In this document: positions 15,161-20,643 of the stretch, piece by piece
Layout: each line of letters opens with the position of its first letter
Numbering within the stretch: the first letter of the stretch is position 1
NCBI GenBank assembly: GCA_019683805.1
Contig: JADGHQ010000027.1
Coordinates: forward strand, 1 to 32,167
DNA from: Thermoleophilaceae bacterium
Lineage (GTDB): Bacteria > Actinomycetota > Thermoleophilia > Solirubrobacterales > Thermoleophilaceae
Direction: 5' to 3'
Length of the DNA: 32,167 nucleotides
Position numbers and translations under genes: made by a program
The notes under the pieces: generated by a model
What the model was told of the DNA's origin: nothing
The model's input: only the letters and a program-made list of their open reading frames with translations
The model's database searches: none

Positions 15161-16104
15161 CGTCCGCCTCCCGCGCGCAGCGGCAGCCGCTCGAGGCCGG
15201 AGGGCGTGACGGCGACCGCGAAGGCGTTCGCGAGCTTCGACCGCTCGAGGGCGTCCACGGCCCGCGCCACCCCGGCGTCGTCCACGCCGGTGATCAGCCA
15301 CGTGGCGCTCTCGCCGGGCGTCTCCGTCGCAGCCACGAGCCCCGTCCCCGGCGGCGCCGCGCGGACCGGGTCGCCGTGCGGATCGAGCAGCTCGAGCCTC
15401 GTGCCGCTGCCGTCGAAGCGGGCGAAGACACCGCTTGCGCGCGGGCCGCGCTCGAGCAGGGCGGCGGCGGTGACCTTGTCGACGATCTCCGAGGCCCGCC
15501 CCACGACCACGCGCAGCACCGCGCCGCCCGAGCCGACCCCGATGTCGGCTGGCGCAACCTCGACCCCCGCGTCCGCGAGCCTGCGCTGCGCCGCCATGCA
15601 CGGGTCCGACGACGGCTGAGCGCACTCGACCCGCACTGGAAGCCGCTTGCCGTTCTCGCCGTGCACGAACGGCTCGGGGTACGCGCCCACGATCGCCGGC
15701 ACCCGCATCGCGCCGCTCCAGTCGCGGTAGTCCCACTGCACGACGTCGCCCGGGTGCAGCTTGCGGTCGGCCGCGCCGGTCGAGGCCTCGATCCCGTTGA
15801 CGAAGTAGAACCAGTCGCGCCGGCCGCCCGGGCCCGCACCCGAGAGGCCGTCGACCGACTGGACGAAGCCGCCGCCGTAGCGCGTCGTGACCTTGTGTCC
15901 GCGCGCCAGCAGGCGCATGACGGTGTCCGACTCGCGGACCTCGCTCACCCGCAGCGGCCTGCCGAGCCGCTGCTGGCCGAAGTCGCGCGTGACGGTCAGC
16001 TCGACGGCGCCCGAGCGCGCCTTGCCGGGCCCGACGCCGCAGCCCGCGAGCGCCGCCGCCAGCACGGCCGCCGCCACTAGTCCGATCGCGCGGCGCGGGG
16101 CCAT
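15157..16104 (-). CDS. DUF4430-domain lipoprotein
   Basis: A 315-residue protein starting at ATG 16102-16104, one nt after the previous stop. A signal peptide ends in the lipobox L-A-G-C with Cys22, so it should be a lipid-anchored surface protein. Residues about 32-135 match the DUF4430 fold family: VTRDFGQQRL, SDTVMRLLA, GGGFVQSVDGL, RRDWFYFVNGIEA and HPGDVVQWDYRDW. This fold is also the beta domain of intrinsic factor and transcobalamin. The rest (140-315) is a soluble region with two Cys in its first part and no family I recognise. Behind a cobalamin riboswitch and in front of ecfT, it is a strong candidate B12-capture protein. Confidence 0.85.
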   Translation of the reverse strand: MAPRRAIGLVAAAVLAAALAGCGVGPGKARSGAVELTVTRDFGQQRLGRPLRVSEVRESDTVMRLLARGHKVTTRYGGGFVQSVDGLSGAGPGGRRDWFYFVNGIEASTGAADRKLHPGDVVQWDYRDWSGAMRVPAIVGAYPEPFVHGENGKRLPVRVECAQPSSDPCMAAQRRLADAGVEVAPADIGVGSGGAVLRVVVGRASEIVDKVTAAALLERGPRASGVFARFDGSGTRLELLDPHGDPVRAAPPGTGLVAATETPGESATWLITGVDDAGVARAVDALERSKLANAFAVAVTPSGLERLPLRAGGGR

Positions 16105-16105
16105 G

Positions 16106-16852
16106 TCAGCGCACCACCGCCCTCTCGGGGAACGAGCGGATCTGCCCCCGCGCCTCCGCCCAGACGGTGTAGCGGCCGGGCGCGAGCGTGAGGCGTGCGG
16201 CGCCGTCCGCGCCGGTCATGGCGGTCGTGGCGCCCACGTGCACGGTCGCGCCCGCGGCCGGTGCGCCGCGGCCCTCGTCGTCGTAGCTGCGCACCGTGAC
16301 GACGAGCGCGCCGCCGCCCTGCGCTGCGAGCCTGACGGCGAGCGTGCGCTCGCAGCCGCCGCGCCGGTCGAGGTGGCAGAAGAACCACAGCACGCGCGCC
16401 CCCGCCCGCAGCCGCCCACTGCCGAACGGGCCAGCGGGGTCGGCGGCCCCGGCGGTTCCCTGCCGGTTGCCGACCTTGTAGACCCAGCCCGCCCTGCCGC
16501 GCGCGCGGTCGGGCCCGATCTGCCGCACGTAGAGCCCGCCCGCGCTGCGGGCGCTGCGGCCGCAGGAGCCGTAGTCGCGGAGCCCGACCCTCGCGACGCG
16601 GCTGCGGAGCAGCGCCGCGAGCGGCGTGGCCGCGGGCACCGCGCAGCGCCTGCGGCCGACCCTGGCGCGGGCCGCCGCGGCCCGCACCGTCCTCACCTTC
16701 GCCGCGCCGCTCGCGAGCACGACCATCTGCTCGACGGCGGGCGCGCGCGCCGCCCCCGCGGACGGCGGGCGCCCGCCCGCAGGCGCGGCCGCGACCAGCG
16801 CGACCAGCGCCGCCGCGGCTCCGAGGCGTGCTGCGCGCCCGCCCGCGGTCAT
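16106..16852 (-). CDS. Secreted DUF4430-like protein with Ig-like tail
   Basis: A 248-residue protein; ATG 16850-16852 overlaps the previous stop as ATGA. A signal peptide spans about residues 1-30. The middle region (about 50-175) has the layout of a divergent DUF4430 domain: GLYVRQIGPD, GWVYKVGNRQG and GARVLWFFCHLD. It also has several Cys (RRRCAVP, YGSCGRS, FFCHLDRRGGC) that could form disulfides. The last 65 residues look like a carboxypeptidase-regulatory or Ig-like beta domain (PAAGATVHVG, GAARLTLAPGRYTVWA). Export and the Cys pairs suggest function outside the membrane, probably in cobalamin capture with its neighbours. The DUF4430 call is weaker here than for the two flanking proteins. 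Confidence 0.7.
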   Translation of the reverse strand: MTAGGRAARLGAAAALVALVAAAPAGGRPPSAGAARAPAVEQMVVLASGAAKVRTVRAAAARARVGRRRCAVPAATPLAALLRSRVARVGLRDYGSCGRSARSAGGLYVRQIGPDRARGRAGWVYKVGNRQGTAGAADPAGPFGSGRLRAGARVLWFFCHLDRRGGCERTLAVRLAAQGGGALVVTVRSYDDEGRGAPAAGATVHVGATTAMTGADGAARLTLAPGRYTVWAEARGQIRSFPERAVVR

Positions 16853-17958
16853 CGCGTCACCCGGAAGTCGATCCGCTCGCGGGCGGCGTTGAAGGAGGTG
16901 TCGATCGCCTTGGTCTCGAGCACGTAGCGCCCACGCGGCAGCCTGTCGGGCAGGAGGTACGACCAGCTCGCCTGCTTGCCGAGCCGCACGAAGCGCGCGT
17001 GGGCGCAGTGACCGGGGCGCGTGAAGCGGTCGGCCCGGCCGCTGTACCAGCGGCAGCCGCCGGCGGCGTAGAGGCGCAGGCGGAAGTAGACCCCGTAGAG
17101 CGCGACGTCGTCGGAGGCCCGGCCGCGCAGCACGCGCGGTCCGCGCGCGTAGCGCGCCCCGTCGCGCGGCGAGGCGATCGCGGCGGTGGGCGCCGTGGAG
17201 TCGTGCGCCTGGCCGCCTCCCTGGCCGTCCTCGCCGCTCGAGGGCGCCGTGCCGCACGCGCCGCTGCCGGGCGCGTAGACGCAGACGGCGAGAGCGTTCG
17301 AGCGCACGGAGCTCGGCTCCTCGGCCTTGAGCGTCTCGACGCCCGGGGCGGCGAAGCTCAGCGTCGCGTCGCCGGAGCCGTTCGTGGTGGCGCCCCCAAC
17401 GGTGGCGCCCGCCACCGGCGAGCCGTTCTGGCCGTCGACCACGTGGACCGTGATCGCCTCGCCGATCGCGGCCTTCGCAGGCCCCGAGAGCTTCAGCAGG
17501 TGGCTCTTGTTGAAGAAGTCGTAGGCGAAGAGGACCTCGTCCCCGTCCCTGACCTGCTGCTGGCAGCCGCCGACCGCCGACGGTGTGTAGTTGAGGGCGT
17601 AGCCCCAGTAGCGGTTGTTCGCGGTGTCGCTCGAGTCGGGGCCGATCCGGTCGATGCCGAAGTCGCCGAACCCGAACCAGGTGCCGTCCCAGGTGAAGCC
17701 GTGCTGGATCGAGGCGTCGTCGAGCGCGGTCGTCATGGTCGGCCCGGGCGTCGGGTTGGCGCCGCCGTTCGTGCCGTCGCAGGGGTGCGGTCCGGTGCCG
17801 TCCTTGGTGAGTTGCTTCGCGTCGGTCGTGACCGGGCCCTCGTAGATCGTCTGCGTCAGGCCCTCGACACGCAGGTTCACGGTGACGGGCGCGGCGGCGG
17901 CGGCCGGCGCGGCGGTCAGAGCGATGAGGGTCCCGAGGACCCACGGGCTTCGAATCAT
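16849..17958 (-). CDS. Secreted DUF4430-like protein with two Ig-like domains
   Basis: A 369-residue protein, first gene of the cobalamin operon. ATG 17956-17958 is preceded at 8 nt by a strong GGGGAGG (17967-17973). A signal peptide spans about 1-23. The N-terminal domain (24-155) is DUF4430-like: VTVNLRVEGLTQTIYEG, NNRYWGYALNYTPSAVGGC, and VRDGDEVLFAYDFF. It carries a likely disulfide between Cys near 61 and 133. Residues about 160-235 resemble an Ig-like repeat (SPVAGATVGGATTNGSGDATL), then comes a low-complexity Gly/Ser linker. The C-terminal Ig-like domain has two further Cys. No anchor is visible, so it is released or wall-associated. Position directly under the riboswitch ties it to vitamin B12. 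Confidence 0.78.
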   Translation of the reverse strand: MIRSPWVLGTLIALTAAPAAAAAPVTVNLRVEGLTQTIYEGPVTTDAKQLTKDGTGPHPCDGTNGGANPTPGPTMTTALDDASIQHGFTWDGTWFGFGDFGIDRIGPDSSDTANNRYWGYALNYTPSAVGGCQQQVRDGDEVLFAYDFFNKSHLLKLSGPAKAAIGEAITVHVVDGQNGSPVAGATVGGATTNGSGDATLSFAAPGVETLKAEEPSSVRSNALAVCVYAPGSGACGTAPSSGEDGQGGGQAHDSTAPTAAIASPRDGARYARGPRVLRGRASDDVALYGVYFRLRLYAAGGCRWYSGRADRFTRPGHCAHARFVRLGKQASWSYLLPDRLPRGRYVLETKAIDTSFNAARERIDFRVTR

Positions 17959-17966
17959 CGTATGAG

Positions 17967-17986
17967 CCTCCCCTTTCCGCGAGGGA
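17967..17986 (-). promoter_or_regulatory. Ribosome site in a possible riboswitch-controlled hairpin
   Basis: The Shine-Dalgarno GGGGAGG (17973 to 17967 on the minus strand) can pair with an upstream TCCCT (17986-17982): five base pairs including one G-T, with an 8-nt loop. It lies between the riboswitch and the ATG. This fits a translational expression platform in which cobalamin binding hides the ribosome site. No T-rich terminator is present in this leader. Confidence 0.5.
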
Positions 17987-17997
17987 TTCGTGGCTTG

Positions 17998-18147
17998 CGG
18001 TCGGGCAGGTCTCCTGGCTTCCGGCTTGCCGTCGCCGCGCCTTCCCAGGAGCGATGGGCCGCTCCCAGTGGCCTCGTGCGGCGGGCCTATCCGGTTACAG
18101 TGGCGGGTCCGCGCCGGACTCTCACCGGCTTCCCTTCACCCGAACCG
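17998..18147 (-). ncRNA. Cobalamin riboswitch
   Basis: The minus-strand leader shows the full set of conserved segments in order: GGTTCGGGTGAAGGGAAGC, CCGGTGAGAGTCCGG, CCGCCACTGTAA, GCCACTGGG, GGGAAGGC and GCAAGCCGGAAGCC. These are followed by the B12 box AAGCCAGGAGACCTGCC at 18020-18004. The ends CGGTTCGGG and CCCGACCG pair as the closing P1 stem. It senses cobalamin, most likely adenosylcobalamin from the long form with peripheral elements, and should switch off the downstream uptake genes when the vitamin is plentiful. A -10-like TATGCT (18166-18161) sits just upstream, giving a start close to the aptamer 5' end. Confidence 0.96.
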
Positions 18148-18267
18148 TATGGACGGCCGAAGCATACAGCGGGGTGCAGGCGGCAAGGCGGGGCGGGCGA
18201 AAGCGCTGCAAAGCGGGCCGTTCGGGCGCGGCCGCGCGGCTCCATGGGCCGGCGCCGGCCGGTTCGC

Positions 18268-18273
18268 TACACT
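18268..18273 (+). promoter_or_regulatory. Candidate -10 box for tRNA-Glu
   Basis: TACACT lies 13 nt before the mature tRNA 5' end, a normal place for a tRNA promoter -10. No convincing -35 is seen 16-18 nt upstream. Confidence 0.35.
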
Positions 18274-18286
18274 CACCGCCCGGCGA

Positions 18287-18359
18287 GCCGCCATCGTCTA
18301 GGGGACTAGGACGCCGCCCTCTCACGGCGGAAACCGGGGTTCGAATCCCCGTGGCGGTA
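18287..18359 (+). tRNA. tRNA-Glu (CTC)
   Basis: A 73-nt cloverleaf without encoded CCA. The acceptor arms GCCGCCA (18287-18293) and TGGCGGT (18352-18358) pair with a terminal G-T. The anticodon stem CCGCC/GGCGG encloses the loop CTCTCAC, with anticodon CTC at 18321-18323 (Glu, GAG codons). The T arm is CGGGG-TTCGAAT-CCCCG, and the discriminator is A18359. The 3' part from within the T loop is the target of the integrated element downstream. Confidence 0.96.
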
Positions 18360-18361
18360 CT
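18341..18361 (+). repeat. attL-type repeat at the tRNA 3' end
   Basis: 21 nt from the T loop of tRNA-Glu to 2 nt past its discriminator base are repeated exactly at 19640-19660. This is the signature of site-specific integration into a tRNA gene, with the incoming sequence restoring the tRNA 3' end. Confidence 0.85.
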
Positions 18362-18363
18362 CG

Positions 18364-18392
18364 CGAAGGCCCTGCAAATCGCGGGGTCTTCG
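18364..18392 (+). terminator. Terminator after tRNA-Glu (element-derived)
   Basis: The stem CGAAGGCCC (18364-18372) pairs with GGGTCTTCG (18384-18392), including one G-T, and is followed by TCTCTCT. It lies just inside the left repeat, so it belongs to the inserted DNA. Confidence 0.65.
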
Positions 18393-18786
18393 TCTCTCTA
18401 GGGCCGCTGCGCGGCAGTGAGCGGCAAAAGATGGTTCGCACTGCCCGCCGCGGCGGCCCCTACGCCATCGGGGCGCAGCACAAGCTCGCCGGGATCGCCG
18501 CCGCGTTCGCGCTCGAAGTAATCGAGCCGCTCGGCCGCGGGCGCGCCAGCGCCGTCAAAGGTCACCGTCGTCAAGGACCGCCACGGCCGCCTGCGCGACC
18601 ACGTCGAAGGCGGCAAGCGGATCGCCGTCCTGCGCGTCCGCTCCACCGTGAAGGCACTCTCCGTGTGAGCGAGCGGCGAACGAGATGCGGATCGGCGCCA
18701 GATTTGGCACTATCGCGCCGAGTGAGCCCGCCGACACCGCTACAGGCCCCGGCTTGTTCGGCCGACGTATAGGGTAGGAACCGATC
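18393..18786. other. Stretch without a convincing gene inside the element
   Basis: No complete gene is supported. One plus-strand frame that opens after a TAA at 18519 and ends with TGA at 18666-18668 reads protein-like near its end (KVTVVKDRHGRLRDHVEGGK and on), with no good start. It may be the 3' fragment of a decayed gene. The minus strand over 18420-18560 is also open with plausible codon use (AERLDYFERERGGDPGELVL). Neither matches a family I know. GTAGGA just before 18787 can serve as ribosome site for the next ORF. Confidence 0.35.
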
Positions 18787-19005
18787 ATGGCTCCTCGCTA
18801 CCGCTACACCCGCACTAGCGCCCAAGCGCGCGGATTTCGCAGCGGGCTCAGGTCGATCCTCAGCGGCGGCGCGTACAAGGCGTCGCCAGCTCGGATGCGC
18901 AAGTTCGTCGGCTCAGCTGCCACCGATAACGCCGCGAGACGTAACGACGTCGACCGCATTCGAGCGGACGTGAGGCGAGCCGAGCGCGTTGTCCTTGGCC
19001 GGTAG
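18787..19005 (+). CDS. Small basic protein of the integrated element, unknown
   Basis: A 72-residue, strongly basic protein (MAPRYRYTRTSAQARGF at the start). ATG 18787 is preceded by GGTAGGAA at a suitable distance. No membrane segment or known motif is visible; the charge would suit nucleic-acid binding. Its end overlaps the TTG start of the DUF2335 gene, an operon-like arrangement. It may be a real element gene or a fragment. Confidence 0.45.
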   Translation: MAPRYRYTRTSAQARGFRSGLRSILSGGAYKASPARMRKFVGSAATDNAARRNDVDRIRADVRRAERVVLGR

Positions 19006-19496
19006 CCATCCCGACGCACCTGAACCCTCCCGCGAGCACGAAGTCGAGGCCGCGGAAGTAGTCGATGGCGAGGTCGTCCGTCCCGAGTCAGAGGCACCCG
19101 AAGCACTCGCGAAGGCTCGGGGTTGAGTGGCAGGAATCGCGCTATGCGAGCCCGCTACCGTCGCCGGATGACCTCGAGCGTTACTCGCGCCTCCTGCGAG
19201 ACGCTCCCGAGCGGCTGCTAGCTGCCGGCGAGCGCTAGCAGAAGCATCGCCACGAGATCGAGCGGCGACTAGCCGCGCTCGATGAGGAGGTAATGCCGAA
19301 GTTCTACGCCGGCCAGCGACGCGGGCACTACATCTCACTCGCGCTCGGCGCGATGTACGAAGCGATCATGCTCGTCGCGGTCTTGAAGGGCTACGCCCTC
19401 GAGGGCGTCGTCGGCGCGGCAGTCGGCATTGGCGGAATGATCTGGGCGATTCGCCGTGATCCCAACGGTTCCGACGGAAACCCGCCCGAGCCCTAG
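18989..19496 (+). pseudogene. DUF2335-family membrane protein, frameshifted and with amber stop
   Basis: Three pieces line up with one DUF2335 protein. First, TTG 18989 to TGA 19124 gives an acidic N-terminus (EVEAAEVVDGEVVRPESEA). Second, the +1 frame continues from 19125 with EWQESRYASPLPSPDDLERY and PERLLAAGER up to an in-frame TAG at 19236-19238. Third, the same frame resumes with QKHRHEIERRLAALDEEV and two hydrophobic helices (ISLALGAMYEAIMLVAVLKG and GVVGAAVGIGGMIWAIRR), ending at TAG 19494-19496. The SPLPSPDDLERY and QKHRHEIE segments are the family's core. DUF2335 genes are frequent in phages and genomic islands. Two lesions suggest decay. Translation of the last part alone from ATG 19293 (67 residues) remains possible. 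Confidence 0.7.
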
Positions 19497-19639
19497 GATC
19501 ATCCGCGCTAGTGCGCGCCAGTTGTGCGCCAGTAACACACCGATTTAGCCGGATTCGGCCGAACCGTGGGGAGCGAGGTTCTCCCTGCAAACTGGCCATT
19601 TTGGCTCAAGCAAGCCGAAAACCTCCCCACGTTCACGGC
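19497..19639. other. Right-end region of the element with repeats
   Basis: A non-coding, GC-poorer stretch. It has a short direct repeat (GTGCGC-GCCAGT near 19511 and GTGCGCCAGT near 19524) and a 10-bp perfect palindrome TTCGGCCGAA (19554-19563). It also has an inverted pair CGTGGGGAG (19565-19573) and CTCCCCACG (19623-19631) flanking an A/T-richer centre. Such clusters next to an attachment site are typical integrase or excisionase binding regions. Confidence 0.45.
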
Positions 19640-19660
19640 TCGAATCCCCGTGGCGGTACT
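19640..19660 (+). repeat. attR-type repeat
   Basis: An exact 21-nt copy of 18341-18361, the tRNA-Glu 3' end. Beyond it lies what appears to be the original chromosomal tRNA terminator, so this is the chromosome-side junction. Confidence 0.85.
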
Positions 19661-19663
19661 GAG

Positions 19664-19688
19664 GAAGCCAGCTCTAGGAGCGGGTTTC
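19664..19688 (+). terminator. Displaced original tRNA-Glu terminator
   Basis: GAAGCC-A-GCTC pairs with GAGC-G-GGTTTC around a TAG loop, followed by GTCTCTTGAG. Its tail resembles that of the element's terminator at 18364-18392, supporting the view that it once followed the tRNA directly. The following 120 nt up to 19810 contain no gene. Confidence 0.55.
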
Positions 19689-19772
19689 GTCTCTTGAGGC
19701 GCCTGGCAGAAGCAATGGCGGAAGTCGGCGGTGGAAGCGTTGGCCCGCCGGGTCCCCTGTCAAGGACTGGTG

Positions 19773-19802
19773 TTGCGCCCCCCGCCGCGCCCTCGGTAGG
19801 CT
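19773..19802 (+). promoter_or_regulatory. Candidate promoter of the alpha/beta hydrolase gene
   Basis: TTGCGC (19773-19778) and TAGGCT (19797-19802) are 18 bp apart. The GTG start at 19811 lies 8 nt beyond the -10, so the transcript would begin at or next to the start codon (leaderless). No Shine-Dalgarno site is present. Confidence 0.4.
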
Positions 19803-19810
19803 CGCGCGCC

Positions 19811-20635
19811 GTGACTGAGCTATCGAGCTACAGGAGCGGCTCCGGCGAGCCGCTCGTGGCAATCCACGGCTTCACCGGGACCCGGCACAACTGGGATCCC
19901 GTTCTCCCCGCCCTTGAGCGCCGGCACGACGTGCTTGCCGTGTCGCTCCTCGGGCACGCCGGCGGCGCGCCGCTGCCGGCGGGCACGGCGCCCTCGCTCG
20001 CCGCGCTCGTCGACGGCGTCGAGCGCGACATGGACGCGGCGGGGTTCGAGACGGCGCACATCGTCGGCAACTCGCTCGGCGGCTGGATCGGCGTCGAGCT
20101 CGCGAAGCGCGGCCGCGCGCGCACGCTCGTCGGGATCGCGCCCGCCGGGGGCTGGGCGCCCGGGAGCAAGATCGAGCGGCGCATCCAGAAGATGTTCCGG
20201 CGCAACCACCACCTGGTGCGCTGGGCCGCGCCGCGCGCCCGCGCGCTCGTCTCGCGCCCGCGGCTGCGCGCGCTCGCGCTGCGGGACGTCGTCGCGTTCC
20301 CCGAGAGGGTCCCACCGGCCGCCGCCCAGCAGATGATCGAGGGCGCCGCCGGCTGCTCGATCGACCTGGCGCTGCTCGACGCCCTCGGCGATCACGGCCC
20401 GATCACGGACGTGGCGGGCGTCGGCTGCCCGGTGCGCATCGTCTGGGGCACGCGCGACAGAATCCTGCCGCTCGGCCCGTGCTCCGACCGCCTGCGGGAG
20501 CTCCTCCCGCGGGCGGAGTTCGTCGAGCTCCCCGGCCTCGGGCACGTGCCGATGTACGACGATCCCGAGCGAGTCGCGCAGGCGATCCTCGACTTCACCG
20601 CCCGCGCGGCGGCGAGCGAGCCGGCCACCGCCTGA
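19811..20635 (+). CDS. Alpha/beta-hydrolase fold protein
   Basis: A 274-residue protein. GTG 19811 is chosen because the family-typical N-terminus (GSGEPLVAIHGFTGT) follows and a promoter-like pair ends 8 nt before it. The oxyanion motif is HGFTGT. The nucleophile elbow is GNSLGG (Ser at about 90), the acid is probably in WGTRDRILP, and the catalytic His lies in GLGHVPMYDDP. A full set of catalytic residues indicates an active hydrolase such as an esterase or C-C bond hydrolase; the substrate is unknown. It is cytoplasmic and convergent with the MFS gene, only 8 nt apart. Confidence 0.85.
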   Translation: MTELSSYRSGSGEPLVAIHGFTGTRHNWDPVLPALERRHDVLAVSLLGHAGGAPLPAGTAPSLAALVDGVERDMDAAGFETAHIVGNSLGGWIGVELAKRGRARTLVGIAPAGGWAPGSKIERRIQKMFRRNHHLVRWAAPRARALVSRPRLRALALRDVVAFPERVPPAAAQQMIEGAAGCSIDLALLDALGDHGPITDVAGVGCPVRIVWGTRDRILPLGPCSDRLRELLPRAEFVELPGLGHVPMYDDPERVAQAILDFTARAAASEPATA

Positions 20636-20643
20636 GCGCGCGC

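Larger units (their letters stand above)
18341..19660. mobile_element. Small tRNA-Glu-integrated element, integrase-less remnant
   Basis: A segment of about 1.3 kb is bounded by an exact 21-nt direct repeat of the tRNA-Glu 3' end. It is visibly poorer in GC than the flanks. It carries a short ORF (18787-19005) and a broken DUF2335 gene (18989-19496), and it brought its own terminator to the tRNA (18364-18392); the original terminator is displaced to 19664-19688. No integrase, replication or transfer gene is recognisable. It is therefore either a deletion remnant of a larger island or a non-autonomous element mobilised in trans. Inverted repeats near the right end (19565-19573 with 19623-19631) could be integrase arm sites. 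Confidence 0.8.

Noticed and set aside
19236-19238. Pyrrolysine or suppressor readthrough at the amber codon
   Set aside because: There is no Pyl machinery or suppressor tRNA in the window, and a second lesion upstream makes plain gene decay the simpler reading.
18341-19660. Tyrosine or serine integrase within the tRNA-associated element
   Set aside because: No R-H-R-Y or serine-recombinase motif was found in any frame of the 1.3 kb.
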